A stretch of 64,000 nucleotides of DNA from Mangifera indica (GCF_011075055.1 NC_058150.1:13917408-13981407); one strand, 5' to 3'; counted from the first letter of the stretch, positions 48,473 to 61,056 are shown. Notes: a model not told the origin generated them from the letters alone. Numbers and translations: made by a program.

Positions 48473-50726
48473 TGTGTGATAGTGTCACTGGATTTGGAAT
48501 TGCACTGTTTAGATGGAACTGAATGGTCAACAAATTCTGTTGAGGGGATTTTGTTTGGTCAAAAGAATTGATGTCTTTTTCTTGTATTTCCTTCGACTAT
48601 TATTCACTGCACCAATGTTTGTTGACCGTTTGCTGCACAACAGCATAAGGGCACCTGTCTTCTTCTCAAACGAGTACCCAAAACTAAATTGGCCGATCCA
48701 AACCACTGTAAACAGAACCAGCCAAAACGTCACTTTTTTTGAGCTATTCTTGTGGTACTTCTGTGGACTAATTGAAGTTTTCTAAGCATTGGCTTAGAGA
48801 CATTCATTAATGCTCATAGAACTCAATTTGGGGGGTCCATAATGATTCTTTTCTTACCGTGGTAGAATTTTATTGTAATTTTATTTAGTGATAATTGATT
48901 CTATCAAACCAGCTCAGGGGATGCCGCTCCCTGCCCCCAATATGAAGAGCGAGGCCCCTGCCCACCGATTAAACAAGACACCCTTGAATGCGTCAACATA
49001 GCATCTTATAGCCATAAGCAAAGTGACACCGGATCTTTCAAAAATTTTTTAATGATCCCTACAGCATTTACTAGAATGAGAATCCTCCCTAATTTTAAAA
49101 ATTTCCCCATGCAAATATAAGCTTATGATTATTAGTAAACGAAAATGAACGCAGGCAGAGCTACACAGATTCAAGTTACATTAGTTAAATTGTACATGTG
49201 TTACAAAATTCTTCAAAGCCCAAGTGAGATTAGAAGATGATCCCAATTCATCAAAGTGCAATAAACTTTCCCGAACCAAGACTTCTGTCATCTCAGAAGG
49301 CTAAGAAGACAAAAATGCATGTGCTTGTGAATTTTTCTTTATTTTGAAGTTGCTTGACAGTTAGCTAGCTACTAGCAAGATGACATTACCTCTCCTTTGA
49401 TTTTTATGTTATTTTATAGTAACTGATATAGTGACATTTGGTTGGATGATTTTGAAGTGAAAAAAAAAATAAAAAATATATCATTCAATTATAAGTTATC
49501 ATCTCAATTTATACTGATAAGTTTGTACAATTTATTTATATATATAGTTTTATTCTATTGGTATAACTAGCAATAGAAACAAAAATCTGCATAACAACCT
49601 GCAGATAGACAATGTTGGTATAAATTATAATAATTACTCTATAACAACAATTGCAAATACAGTTAAAGTGTATTTTAACTCATTTTTGGAAAAATTAAAT
49701 TTAATGGAAAATTTAAATGTTATAAATAATTGTCACAATATTGTTAAACTTTCAGTGTTACTTTTTTTTATTTATATCAGAACTGGAAATAATTATTGCT
49801 ATTACTTATTGCGACACATGATTCAACCATATTTGTCTACATGCTGGTAAAAATATTAGTGACATTTATAAATGCCACTTAGATTTATAAAAAGTATCAG
49901 CCAATTTTTTTTTTTTTTGTTGTAGAGACTACATGTATAAATGAATTATATAAACTTATTTTATGATCCAATGTGATAATATCTAATGAGATAATTTTAA
50001 AGTGAGAAAAAAATAAAATATCACATCACTTAATCATAAATCGTTACTTCAGTTTGTATTGATAAATTTGTATAATTTATTTGTATTTATAGTTTTATTC
50101 TATTAGTATAACTAGCTACTGAAGCAACTGTCCATATATTGACATGCAGATAGACATTTCTAATAACACAGTTTATCAGTTAGCATTCCTTCTATTTTTG
50201 TTAGCCCACGATAAAAAACATTAACTTATTGTCTTATCGATTCTTGATCATTATTTTATTTCCAATGTAATAGATTAGGAAGTCATCATTTGAATTCAAA
50301 TTCTAAAATGTAAAGAATAAGATTATAATCCATTTCCGAAGAGGGTTATTGAGTAATTAGTTGAATCACATTAAAAAATTATTATATGTCTAGTATTCGC
50401 TATATTTATTTTAACAATAAAAATATGTATACCCACTTTGGATATACAAATATGTAGACACTTATATATGTTATTATATGATTGGGTTATCTTAAATTAA
50501 GTATAAAACAATAGTCAATTATATGATAACATTTGTAAGTGTATATACATTTGTGTACTCAAAATAGATATATATATATAATATTACTCTTATTTTAATT
50601 CATACACTAATAGATGTAGAGATTAATTATGTGTTCCTTACTGATACTAACATAGCAATCAACATATATGTTCTTCACTGGTACTTCAATGTGTATTATT
50701 GATTGAGGGAGATAGAGAGGGGAAAA
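48473..50726. other. Intergenic, no gene supported
   Basis: 48500-49000 is less AT-rich and has a 90-codon frame (48513-48785) that I do not recognise and would not call. The rest is AT-rich spacer with the direct repeat listed separately. Confidence 0.4.
49425..50161 (+). repeat. Spaced direct repeat of about 185 bp
   Basis: 49425-49610 and 49975-50161 share GTGA(A/G)AAAAAAATAAAA, ATTTATATTTATAGTTTTATT-like, TATAACTAGC and GCAGATAGACA in the same order. A shorter related segment lies at 47785-47870. Confidence 0.6.
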
Positions 50727-51554
50727 ATGGAGGCCAAGCAAAGAGAAGATATAATACAAAAAGGATCATGATCAACCTCACATCTTATGTTTTAGCTTTC
50801 ATGTACAACGTCACTTGAACACAATTCTACAATTCTGCAAGCGCTTGGCCTCTGCAGGACTAGGTCACCCTAGTCACCACCACAGCCACTGCCAATTTCA
50901 TCCAAACACAAACCATTTCCACCAAATATCACCATCATTTTTGATGGGATCGAAGAAGGCAAAAAAAGATCAACAACATCATATCCTGACGATTATTATG
51001 AATGTTACAACAACTTTTTTCTCAGTATCCACCTAGCTTCCTAGTTTATGACTCTGTTCTCCGATGGAGTTTCGATGTAGCTAGAAGACTTGGTATAGAT
51101 AGTGTTGTGCAGCGGAAATATAAAACACAACTTCTATGCTATTGAATATAATAAATAATTAAAACAGAAAATAAAATGCAGAAAAATAAAAGAAAGAGAA
51201 CACAAGAATTTACGAGGTTCGGTAAATGTACCTACGTCCTTGGCGCCGCTGACTACTTTCACTATCTCCAAAGAATAGTTACAAAGGAAAAATAAACTAT
51301 TAGAGATCCCTAATAATAGGATTCTCTCAATACAATTGTATTTGACTACAACTATCTTAGGGATGATTTTGAATTAAAATAAAGGTCTCTATTTATAGCC
51401 TTTGGTAAAATACAAAGGGATTAAATTAATAGATGTGGGACATAAAGAGCCACTTATTTCAACAATCTCCACCTTGGTGATTTAGCGAGTCCCACCAAAT
51501 TTCCTCTATACTTTCTTCTTCAACGACGACTTCAAATGCGCCTTTTGACTCAAT

Positions 51555-54500
51555 TTAAGCTTGCAGGATGTTGATCAAGTTCAAACAATGATTGAACTTG
51601 ATTGTTGTTACCACCTTGGTCATCATATCTGTAGGGTTCTCAGTAGTCTCAACATACAATAATAGATAAATGAAAAACCCATCTTGTAGCCTGCGACAAT
51701 ATACACAATTATCATACTTGCTTCTTGTGTACCTACGCTTCATCATAAATTGATCAAATCGCTTATACCACTATCTTGGTGACTGTCTCAGTCCATAAAG
51801 CGATCTCTTCAATTTGCAAACCCAATTTTCTTTATAAGTAACCTTAAATCCTTCAGGCTGAGTCATGTAGATTTCCTTTTCCAAATTACCATGTAGAAAT
51901 ATAGTTTTCACATCAAGTTGAACTAGTTCAAGATTCAATTGTGCTACCAAGGCCAACAACATTCTAATAGAGAAATCCCTAACAACTGGAGAAAATACCT
52001 CATTAGAATCAATCCTTTCCTTTTGAGCATAACTTTTTGCTACCAATCTTGCCTTGTAGCGAACATCTTCTTTGTTAGGAAATCCATATTTTCTTGCATA
52101 CACCCACTTGCACCCAATTGCCTTCTTATTCTTTGGTAATTGAACTAATTGCCAAGTTTCATTCTTCTGAAAGGATTGTAATTTCTCATCCATGGCTTTC
52201 TTCCACTTTTTAGCTTCTGGACTTTTGACTGCTTCATTATAAGTGGAAGGAATATCATCATCTATAATTGGAAGTACATAGGCCACCATATTAGTAAATC
52301 GAGCAGACTTACATATTTCTCGTTTTGGCCTATGTGATGCAATTGATTCTTATTGCTGTTGACGTTCTTAGGTTGAAACCTCTCCATCTTCACTTTCCTC
52401 CTCTGCCACTGGAGTATCACTATCATTTTCAATAACTCTGACTGGGTTTATTGTTGTGATTGTCTCAAACTCCACTTGTTGTGGAATACACTCCATCTAC
52501 TGTTGAGTATCATCAGTCTTCTTTGTTACCTTCTTTAACATGACAGATTCATCAAAGGTAACATCCCTATTGTGAATGATTTTCTTCAACTTTGGACACC
52601 AAAGACGATATCCTTTCACTCCAGAACTAATCCCCATAAAGATTACTTTCTTAGCTCTTGGATCTAATTTAGACTCCCTTGTATGATAATAAGCAGTCGA
52701 ACCAAACACACGTAAAGAATCATAGTCATTAGCAGGTTTTCCAGACCATACCTCAAGAGGTGTTTTCCCTTCAATTGCAGTGGATGGTAAACGATTAATG
52801 AGATGACATGCATATGTAATAACCTTAGGCCAAAATGGTTTGCCCAACCCAGCATTGGACAACATACATCTAACCTTCTCCAGCAAGGTTTGATTCATGC
52901 GTTCAGCCACCCCATTCTGTTGTGGTGTTCCTTTGATTGAGAAATGACGTATAATACCTTCAGCCTAACAAACTTCAAAAAACGAATCACTAGTATACTC
53001 ACCACTATTATCAGTTCTTAGTCGTTTGATCTTTCTGCCAGTCTAAGTTTCAACCATCTTTTTCCATTTCAAGAAAACACCTAATACGTCATTCTTCTTC
53101 TTTAAAGTGTACACCCATGTCCTTTTAGAAAAGTCATCAACAAGAGTAACAAAGTAGTGTCTACCTCCCAAAGAAGTTGTTTTAGTAGGTCCCCACACAT
53201 CAGAGTGAACATAATCCAAAATACCTTCAGTATTATGAATTGCAGTACCAAATCTTACTTTTTTCTGTTTTCCCAAGACATAGTGCTCACAAAAATATAA
53301 CTTGCAGGTCTTTGCTCCTTTCAATAAGCCTTGTTTCACCAAATTAAATAAGGCTTTTTCCCCTGTATGTCCCAAACGCATATGCCAAAGTCTGGTTGTT
53401 TCATCATCTACATCTTTTTCAGATACTACAGTTGCTGATCCAAAAACTGTATCACCATTATAATAATACAAGTTATTTCTTCTTGTACCTTTTATCACTA
53501 CAAGAGCACCAGAGATAACTTTCAAGACTCCATCTTGCATTGACACCTTGAAGCCTTCAGATTCCAAAACTCCCAAAGAGATGAGATTTTTCTTCAACTG
53601 TGGTACATGTCGAACGTCTGTCAGAACTCTAGTTGATCCATCATTATTCTTTAAACGGATTGAACCTATCCTCTCAGTTTTGCAAAGATATCATTACCCA
53701 TGAAAACAACTCCACCATTTAGTTTTTCATAATTGAAGAACCATTCCTTGTGTGGACACATATGATAAGTGCAACTTGAATCTAGAAGCCATTCGTCATA
53801 CTGAGATGTCGTTGGTAGACTTATTAGAGCAAAATTTGACTAATCTTTTTCAATTTCAGCTACACATGCATCTGAAGCAACTTTGGTCTTCCTTTTATCT
53901 TTCCTTTGTAACTTTGGACAATCTTTCTTCCAATGTCTCTTCTCTCGATAGAAAACACATTCATCTCTACTAGGTCTTTTCTTTGACTGAAATCTACCCC
54001 TTTTTTCTTACTTACGACTTTAACTTCGTCCTCTTGCAGTAAGGGCTTCAATAGTTGTTTCTCTATTCTCTTGTTGATCTTTCTTTCGAATTTCATTATT
54101 ATTCAAAGCAGCACATACCTCATCGTAAGTCACTTTCTCCTTTCCATGAAGTAATGTAATGCTTAAATGATCCAATTCTTCAAGAAGAGATCCTAGTAGA
54201 AGTATTGCTTTATCTTCATCTTTGAAAGTTTCATCCAGGTTCAGTAAATCAGCTATCAACTGGTTAAAAGTATCAATATTATCACTTATACTTGTACCAG
54301 GTTTCAATTGAAGATGAAATAGTCTCTTCTTCATATACTTGTTCTCTAATGTTTTCCACATTTTACTTGCAGACGTCTCTTTCATGAATGGATATTTCTG
54401 CTCTCTATAAAGACACATACAAATTGTACCACAAGCTTGACGGTTGATCCTCACCCATTCTTTGTCATCCATCTTATTTGGTTTTTCCTCCTCTAGAGCT

Positions 54501-54631
54501 ATATCAAGATTTTCTTGACACAGGGCGTCCATCACCTCACATTGCCATAAACTAAAATTGTTTTGGCCATCAAATTTTTCCATATCAATTTTTGCGGTTG
54601 TCATAATTGTCTTTGTTGATATCGATGTCAT
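51555..54631 (-). pseudogene. Copia gag-pol remnant (Tork-like)
   Basis: Gag at 54631-54020 (203 codons, KFDGQNNFSLW and the Retrotran_gag part). The CCHC knuckle follows in another frame with its second Cys changed to Tyr. Pol is in one frame from 53597 to 51555 apart from stops (at 53043, about 52967 and 52497): pre-integrase HMRLGH, integrase core DYVHSDVWGP and DDFSKRTWVY, integrase C-terminal GSTAYYHTRE, and the RT start KWKKAMDEKLQSF to SLYGLRQ. RT then breaks off near 51660 and is joined to the RNase H end TTENPTDMMTKV. The deletion removes the RT catalytic motif and most of RNase H. It cannot move by itself. Confidence 0.9.
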
Positions 54632-54885
54632 TTTCTACTGACTACGATTTACTTGGTAGATAGTTTTTCAAATAACCAAGTTTCACAAATTTATATTCAA
54701 TAGCTAAAACAAAATTATTATAACCTAGGATAGTAGTAAGTGCCAAAAAATGATAATATATGCACCAGAAAAATACCTAAGAAAGATTGGTGGGGACAAA
54801 GCCTCCTTAAAAACCAATCTCCTTAGACAACATTTTCCTAGACATGCATATAACTATATAAATAGCTACCCACTGTCCTAAACCT

Positions 54886-54900
54886 AGGCTCTGATACCAC
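54886..54900 (-). other. Primer-binding site of the Copia element
   Basis: Minus strand reads GTGGTATCAGAGCC directly inside the right LTR, complementary to the 3' end of plant initiator tRNA-Met as in most Copia elements. It fixes the element's orientation. Confidence 0.85.
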
Positions 54901-55379
54901 TTGTTATGCAGCGAAAAAATTAAAACACAAATTCTATGTTATTGAATATAATAAATAATTAAAACAGAAAATAAAATGCAGAAAAATAAAAGAAAGAGAA
55001 CACAAGAATTTACGAGGTTCGATAAATGTACCATGTCCTCGGCGTCGCTGACTACTTTAACTATCTCTAAAGAATAGTTACAAAGGAAAAATAAACTATT
55101 AGAGATCCCTAATAATAGTTTAGGGTTTAAAGAGCCACTTATTTCAATAAAGAGTGTTTTTTTTTCACTCAACCTTCGGTTGTTAATTTTATTTAAAATC
55201 ATTTGTGTTAGGGGAGATTCAAAATTCCTTTGGAAGAAACTGCAGTAGTGTCATTGCCTTCGATGCCACCACTAAAGCTCAATGATCTACCATCATTCCT
55301 TGATGGAACTGACTCCTACCCTTCTTTGTTGAAGTGGGTTTTAAGTCACTTTTCTAATATTGAACAACGCAAAGATGAG

Positions 55380-55819
55380 GTAAAATTAATTTGACTCAGA
55401 ATTTGTATAATCGTTGTTAGCTGTATAATTAAACTCATGTTCAACATTATATTAGTCCGAAAGAATAGGGTTGGATTAGTACCTCTAGCTTAGGTTCAAC
55501 TTGTATCCATAATAGTTAGTTGAAACTAGTTTGAACTAGTAAAGGGTTTCATTGAAGGATTATCAATATAATTAATAGTGCTATTAGTTGAATGAATGGT
55601 ATCGTTGGTCGGATGAATAATGTCACTAGAGAGGGATTTGAACTAAACTACCAAGCTAAAACTCGACCTCAATGTTAGCTTGAATTAGCCAAACACCAAG
55701 CTAGTTGGATTCAAATCTAGCCTTACAAAAGACCCTCTTAGATAAGACTTGGATTTTTTTTTTATTTTCTTTTGCCTTGTTGAAATAAACCTTTGGTATT
55801 AGAAATGCCATGTTCAGTG
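55380..55819. other. Intron remnant of the UGT pseudogene, no gene
   Basis: Sequence after the old exon 1 donor. AT-rich, with TTGGATTAGTACC and CAAGCTAG-type words but no exon 2. The LINE fragment follows. Confidence 0.4.
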
Positions 55820-57440
55820 TTTTTTTTTTTTTTTAAAGGCAAATATATACATTGCACACAATGATCAAAGCTCGGAGACATACAACCTAAGCTCATCCTT
55901 GAATAAAGGGGATAACAAAACTCTAGTGATACATGGGACGTCGCATGAGAACTACTAGACAGAATGTCCAACAACTTAAATTAAACTTAATTCCAATCAA
56001 AAGCCGAAAGAGGCCTAAATTATAAAAACCGAATAGGTAGAACAAGCAATATCTACAACCCATCTAAGTGCAAGGGACAATGACTCGATTTAGCTCTATG
56101 AGGATCACCAAGTTCTATTGACTTTTCCAAGGGTTACGAGCAATAGGAAGAAATCGAAGATGGCCAAGGGACGCAAACATGATGCAACCAAGCAAAACAG
56201 AACATCCTGTACTGAGATCAACAAACTAGCCACATTCTCTGATAAGTTCCAATGCAGCAACAAGAGGCAAACTCAGGAACCAAATTTTAGGCAAGAAATG
56301 CTTCAGCCAACCTAAAAATACAACAACACCCAAGAAGCAACACCAGGAAACTGCAGCAGGAACTGAAAATTTAGCAGCAACACAAAGCAGTAGATTTCAC
56401 GGCTGGACCAAACAGGAAAGAGCCAGGAGAGAACCAGGGGATCCAAGGGAGACAAGACCAAAACTAAGCCTGTGGGAGGCAAACCTTGGACGAACAACAA
56501 GATGGAGAACAACAGAAGATAGGCAACCACCTAGATGGAGCAATAACCACATGAGTATCTGCAGCTTTCTTTACTTTATCCCTGCAAATGTAACAAATTG
56601 AAAGCTAAGGGCAGCACCAGAAAGACAAAGTCACACATTCTCCACTACTGCATTAGCACCCTAGCAACCAGGAGGTTCCCAGATAGAGTAATCAAGAGGC
56701 AGAGCAAGAAGCCAATAAATCAATGGACATGGCAAGCTCAACAACACTAAGACGTCAAGAAGGGATCACAAAGCACGCATTGGTCTAGAAGTAAGATGAA
56801 GATGAAATCAGCTCACCGCACCAGAAGAAAGATATCAACTCACTACGCTTGTAGACCTACAGAAACCAGTTCCAAAGGGAATAAATGAGCACCAACTGGA
56901 ACATAAAAGAAATAAATAATAACGACGTCGTCTGCATCAAACGAATGAGCCCATGAGACAAGGGAAAGTAACTGGAATCCCCATACCTGACAACCTTTAC
57001 CCAAGAAAACACAACAAGACAGATTCTCAAAGAGGGCAATTTTTAAAACAGCAGTTAGGGAGACTCCAACTTTTTAGCAATGGTTGAGGAGCATATGAAG
57101 GAAAAAAATTGGACAATTCCATTCCTTTGCCTCTCACCAACCGCTTGATCCTCTCTCTAATGACTTCCTTGGGCAAACTTTTCTTAGCAAAAATTCTAAC
57201 ATTTCTCGAGTTCCAGATCTCACAAACTATGGCTCCCAAGCACAATATTCCCATAACAAATTTCAAATGGTCACCTTTCCATTCCTCCGCTATTTCATCA
57301 ATATATCTGGCCCAGTCTATAGCATTATATATTAAACAACATCTCCCTAAGGTTGCCTCCTATATCCCTGGCTAAACTCACCATGGAGGCATATAAATGC
57401 TACAAGGGGTGCATTTCATGTTTAACAAGACCAAAATCAA
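55820..57440 (-). mobile_element. 5'-truncated LINE fragment
   Basis: A run of 15 T at 55820-55834 is the poly(A) tail of a minus-strand element. At 57330-57027 the minus strand encodes a typical end of LINE ORF2 (reverse-transcriptase zinc-binding region): DWARYIDEIAEEWKGDH, then VCEIWNSRNVRIF and RERIKRLVRGKG, before a stop. The remaining ~1.2 kb is a non-coding 3' region of mixed base composition. The 5' border is approximate and I find no convincing target duplication. Confidence 0.68.
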
Positions 57441-58619
57441 ACTCTCCCTTGCTTGATTGAAATGTGTGACAACAAACAATTAAGCAAAATATGATTATGT
57501 CACACAAACAATAAAAAACAAATATAGTAAAAAAAAATACCACAATTTAACGTGAAAACTTTTTTGATTTAAAAAGTAAAATCACGAGGCATTGTCCAAA
57601 TGAACCAATCCACTATATATAAAATAATAGTACACAATTTTTAACTTACAAATGAGTAGGCAACTGTCCAAAACCAAATACAACTGCAGAAAAATAAACA
57701 ATATCACAACAAATTCGTAAGACTATACCTCACATTATAGGCATAAAAAAAATATCCACAATCCAAAATATAGCACCAGAGGTATGAAAATATTATAAAA
57801 ATTTGAGAATAATCTAACGATAAACAAAACAGAAAAAGACATTTTTTTAAGAGCCATTTAAATAAAATTGCACCAAACAATCAGTCATATTTAAACACAA
57901 ATAACAGTTTACTAGAAAAACAAAATGCTATCTCTACTATTTAGAATAAAGAACAATAAGTCTTTTATTAACAGTCTATAACTTAGAAAAATTTGACGGT
58001 GAATTTGAGAGAATCCAAAAATCTACCATGAACATGCATCAAAAAACTAAGATGACATTTTTCTCCTCTTCTATCGTTTTTTTTAATGACTTTTGCATGT
58101 TATTTATATGTATATGTTGACACTTATTTTACCCTAATTTATAAATATAGTGGGTTAAACTCTTTTCATTAAATAAATTTGGGTTTCTCCACATAAGAAG
58201 GGATCCAAAAGCCCAATATTTTGACGTTTTTGAAATGCCCCGAAACTAGTACGAAATGTTTTGGGGTTGTTTCAAAAATTTTAGAAAGATTCAAAATGCT
58301 TTTTCAATGCCTAAAACGCATTTCTTTGTATAAATTTGTTTCATTTCCACTTCTATAAACTTTTCAAGCCATGTCTTTCACACTAGTTCTGTCTTCTCAA
58401 TATTCCAACGTCTGCCAACATTTGAACCTCCTTTCCTCTTCAATGAAACTCATCTCTCCTCCTTCATTTTGTCCTTCTTCCCGCTAATTGTTGCATCCTT
58501 CCAACTATCTATTTCATCCTTCTTCCAAGCATCAATTCCCTTCTTGCTATCTATTTCGCCATTGTTCTCACTATTGATTCCTTTTTTCACTTTTTTTATT
58601 CGTTTTCTACAATAATGTA
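57441..58619. other. Intergenic, no gene seen
   Basis: AT-rich. CACAATTTAACGTGAAAACTT with ATCACGAGGCATTGTCC (57540-57600) resembles the transcribed-repeat part of Copia LTRs, but no partner was found. 58370-58610 is CT-rich and not identifiable. Confidence 0.35.
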
Positions 58620-60059
58620 AAATGACAAGATTAGTGCCAGAAGGAGGTGTTGGAGTGGAGACTGATGTGATATGAAGTCGAAAATGACAAGATCAATTTG
58701 GGAGGAGCTACTAGAAAAGATTTTGATGACTAGGGTTTCTGTGGTTCGTGATTAGGTTTTTTTTAATCTTTCACCTTTCTTATTTACTCCTTTGCAAAAC
58801 CAAAGAGACAAAATTACCCTTAAACATTTTAACTCTTCGACCTATGATCAATCATTTTAACTATTGATTGACCCAAGTAGACCCCTTTACCAAGTCAATG
58901 CCCTATTCGAGTATGGAAAGAATGCTTAAAATATTAATTTTGTCTTTATATATTTAATTATTTTAAATTTTAAATGTTTCTTACTCTTTATATGCCTAGG
59001 AAATATTCATGGTTCAAGTGAGAGAACTCAATAAAAAGTATTAGATAGTTTATTATATAAAATAAAACATGTATATTTTTTGTTTTTAATTTGTTTACAT
59101 AAGCGATGAGATCAAGAAGTTTGTTTCCTACAGAATGACTATGGTTGCTATATATCAATCGATGAACCCATTATTGAAATTACTCAGAATATTCGTTGCT
59201 ATTTCACAAGGCAACTAACATTTCTTGTTTTTTTGTTTTTTGTTTCTTAATTCTTTGACGACACGCAATATTGCGACTCATGAATATTTGATTTAGGTTG
59301 CGTATAAGCCCAATTCGATTTGTTTTTTCTATATTAAAAGTTAAGGCAATGTTGTTCTGCTTATATTTTATATATATAGATGTAGATATAGATATAGAGT
59401 TGGTCAATATTTCACCAAATATAAGTTACCCATATATGATCCCTATCTAAAAGGAAAAGGTTATTATTCCAAACAAAATTAAAATCTTATTTTAATACAT
59501 GGTTTGTATTGATGGCATTTGCACAAATAAGAACTACATTGAATAGCGGCAGAATTTAATGGAAAAGGATTATGAAAACAACAAGCTTTTTAACGTGATT
59601 GGATTATGTCCATGATTATATTACTGATTAAGATGGGAAAATTTTAGGGAGTTGTGATTGATAAATCATGTGCTCCGATATGATAGGTGAGTAAGTTCAT
59701 TTCAATTATAACTATTGATATCATAAAAATATCATAAAAAATAGTTTAATGATAATAAAAAAATTGTTACTTTGTATCAAGGAGATTGAGGGAACATTAG
59801 CAACTGCCAATAACTATCCTTCCCTGTTGTTTTTAGATAAAAAAGTTCCCAGCATACACTTTTGTGATACATTTGACCACCAACATATAATTTGTTGCTA
59901 TTGACTATTACTTACTTTTTGGGTATATATATAAAATCCTTGAATTTAACTGAAGAAAAGTTTTGATCACAAAAATTCATATTTCCTCTGAATATTTTTA
60001 GATACGTAAAAAAACATTATTAATTAAATAAAGTTAAATTCATAACTTCATATTTCAAA

Positions 60060-60917
60060 GGCCAAAGGACAATTTCCTACCCAAGGTTTAGTGAAAAAAC
60101 AAATTTCCACCCATTAACTTTTAAAAATTCAAATACTCATTCATATGTTAAAATTTACTATTATAAATAAGGGTAAAATTGTTATTTAGTTAAAAAATTA
60201 AAAAAACTAAAAAATAATTTATTTCTGCCTAGGTTTATAAATCTAAATTTCCCCCCACAAAGGTTTGAAAAATCACCTTTTCCCCCTAGGGTTTTGAAAT
60301 TGTCACCAGAGACAGTGGAGTTTACCATCTCAGCTATGTTCTCTCTCCTTCCTAGCTTCTCTCTTTCTTCTGGTCTAAAACCCTAAATCCTAGTCTGAGA
60401 TCGTTAGTGTCAGACACTGCTTCCATTTCTAGTTCTAGATCTCAGATCTCGATGTCACTTTCACTTAGACGGATCTTGGCATCATCCAAAAACATCTTCA
60501 ATAGGTAGAAGCACGATAAAAGTGGTCTAGATCCGTTGCGAGATGGATCTGCATAAAGCATGATGATTCCAGTTGTTGCCTTCATGGCCTTTTCGTGACC
60601 GCATCTTCGTCGTAGAGGCTAGAGGGAGCGCTAACAGATGGAAGGTCAGCTAGAAAATGTCACAAGAGGAGAAATGAAACCTTAAGGGGGAATGGCAATT
60701 TTTCAAACCTTGGGCGGGAATGTTTGATTTACAAACTTGAGGGGGGGGGGGGGAATGTGGTAATTTTTAATTTTTTAAATATTTTTAATTAAATAACAAA
60801 TTTTCCCCTAATTTTAACAGTGAATTTTAATAGATGGATAGGTATTTGAGTTTTTAAAATTTGATGGGCGGGAATTGTCCTTTCATTAAACCTTGGGTGG
60901 GAAATAGTCTTTTGGCC
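60060..60917. mobile_element. Mutator-like element with empty paralogous site
   Basis: 858 bp, GGCCAAAGGACAATTTCCTA at the left and inverted GGCCAAAAGACTATTTCCCA at the right. Perfect 9-bp target duplication TATTTCAAA (60051-60059 and 60918-60926). Block B keeps the uninterrupted CATATTTCAAATGACG at about 42471. The terminal repeats are about 160 bp and imperfect. The interior (60295-60660) is far less AT-rich, has no long frame, and could be captured sequence. A run of 12 G lies near 60745. Confidence 0.93.
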
Positions 60918-60997
60918 TATTTCAAATGACGCATATGATGATGTATAAAAGAAATCAGTTTATTCTGATCAACTCTGTTTTGGTTAATCATGGACTA

Positions 60998-61001
<4 letters not shown>

Positions 61002-61029
<28 letters not shown>
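61002..61029. repeat. (TA)n microsatellite at the former TATA box
   Basis: About 14 TA units in B' at the position of TATATATATA (42608) in block B, 28 bp before the pseudogene ATG. Confidence 0.85.
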
Positions 61030-61035
<6 letters not shown>

Positions 61036-61056
61036 GAGAAAGAGAAAGAGTAATTA

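Larger units (their letters stand above)
51103..55149 (-). mobile_element. Defective Copia LTR retrotransposon
   Basis: Minus-strand element of about 4.0 kb. LTRs are 51103-51464 and 54902-55149; the latter lacks about 115 internal bases present in the former. In element sense the LTR starts TGTTGAAATAAG and ends CTGCACAACA. The primer site TGGTATCAGAGCC (initiator tRNA-Met type) adjoins the right LTR at 54886-54898, and a purine-rich CACCAAGGTGGAGAT adjoins the left one. Flanks GATAG / AAGAG are only a poor target duplication. The LTRs are visibly diverged, so the insertion is not recent. Confidence 0.92.
50727..55379 (+). pseudogene. UGT74 pseudogene, exon 1 split by a Copia element
   Basis: The 5' part (50727-51102) retains a CATCTTATGTTTTAG block, a TTCTGCAAGCGCTTGGCC block and GATTTCGATGTAGCTAGAAG-like sequence around the position of the catalytic Asp. 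The 3' part (about 55152-55379) continues with TTTTTTCACTCAACC and a SLPSMPPLKLNDLPSFLDG stretch, ending at GATGAG|GTAAAA, the usual exon 1 donor. Frameshifts and stops occur in the 5' part (TTATGTTTTAG), apart from the 4-kb insertion. I find no exon 2 downstream. It is closest to the UGT74E-like gene. Confidence 0.85.

Noticed and set aside
48513..48785. 90-codon frame beside the hAT element
   Set aside because: Composition is slightly gene-like but there is no recognisable domain, conserved start context or splice partner.
54939..55202. 87-codon minus-strand frame across the right LTR
   Set aside because: It lies in LTR and pseudogene sequence and its counterpart in the other LTR is not open.
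56118..57375. Plus-strand frames within the LINE fragment
   Set aside because: They are antisense to the recognisable LINE ORF2 end and its 3' region.
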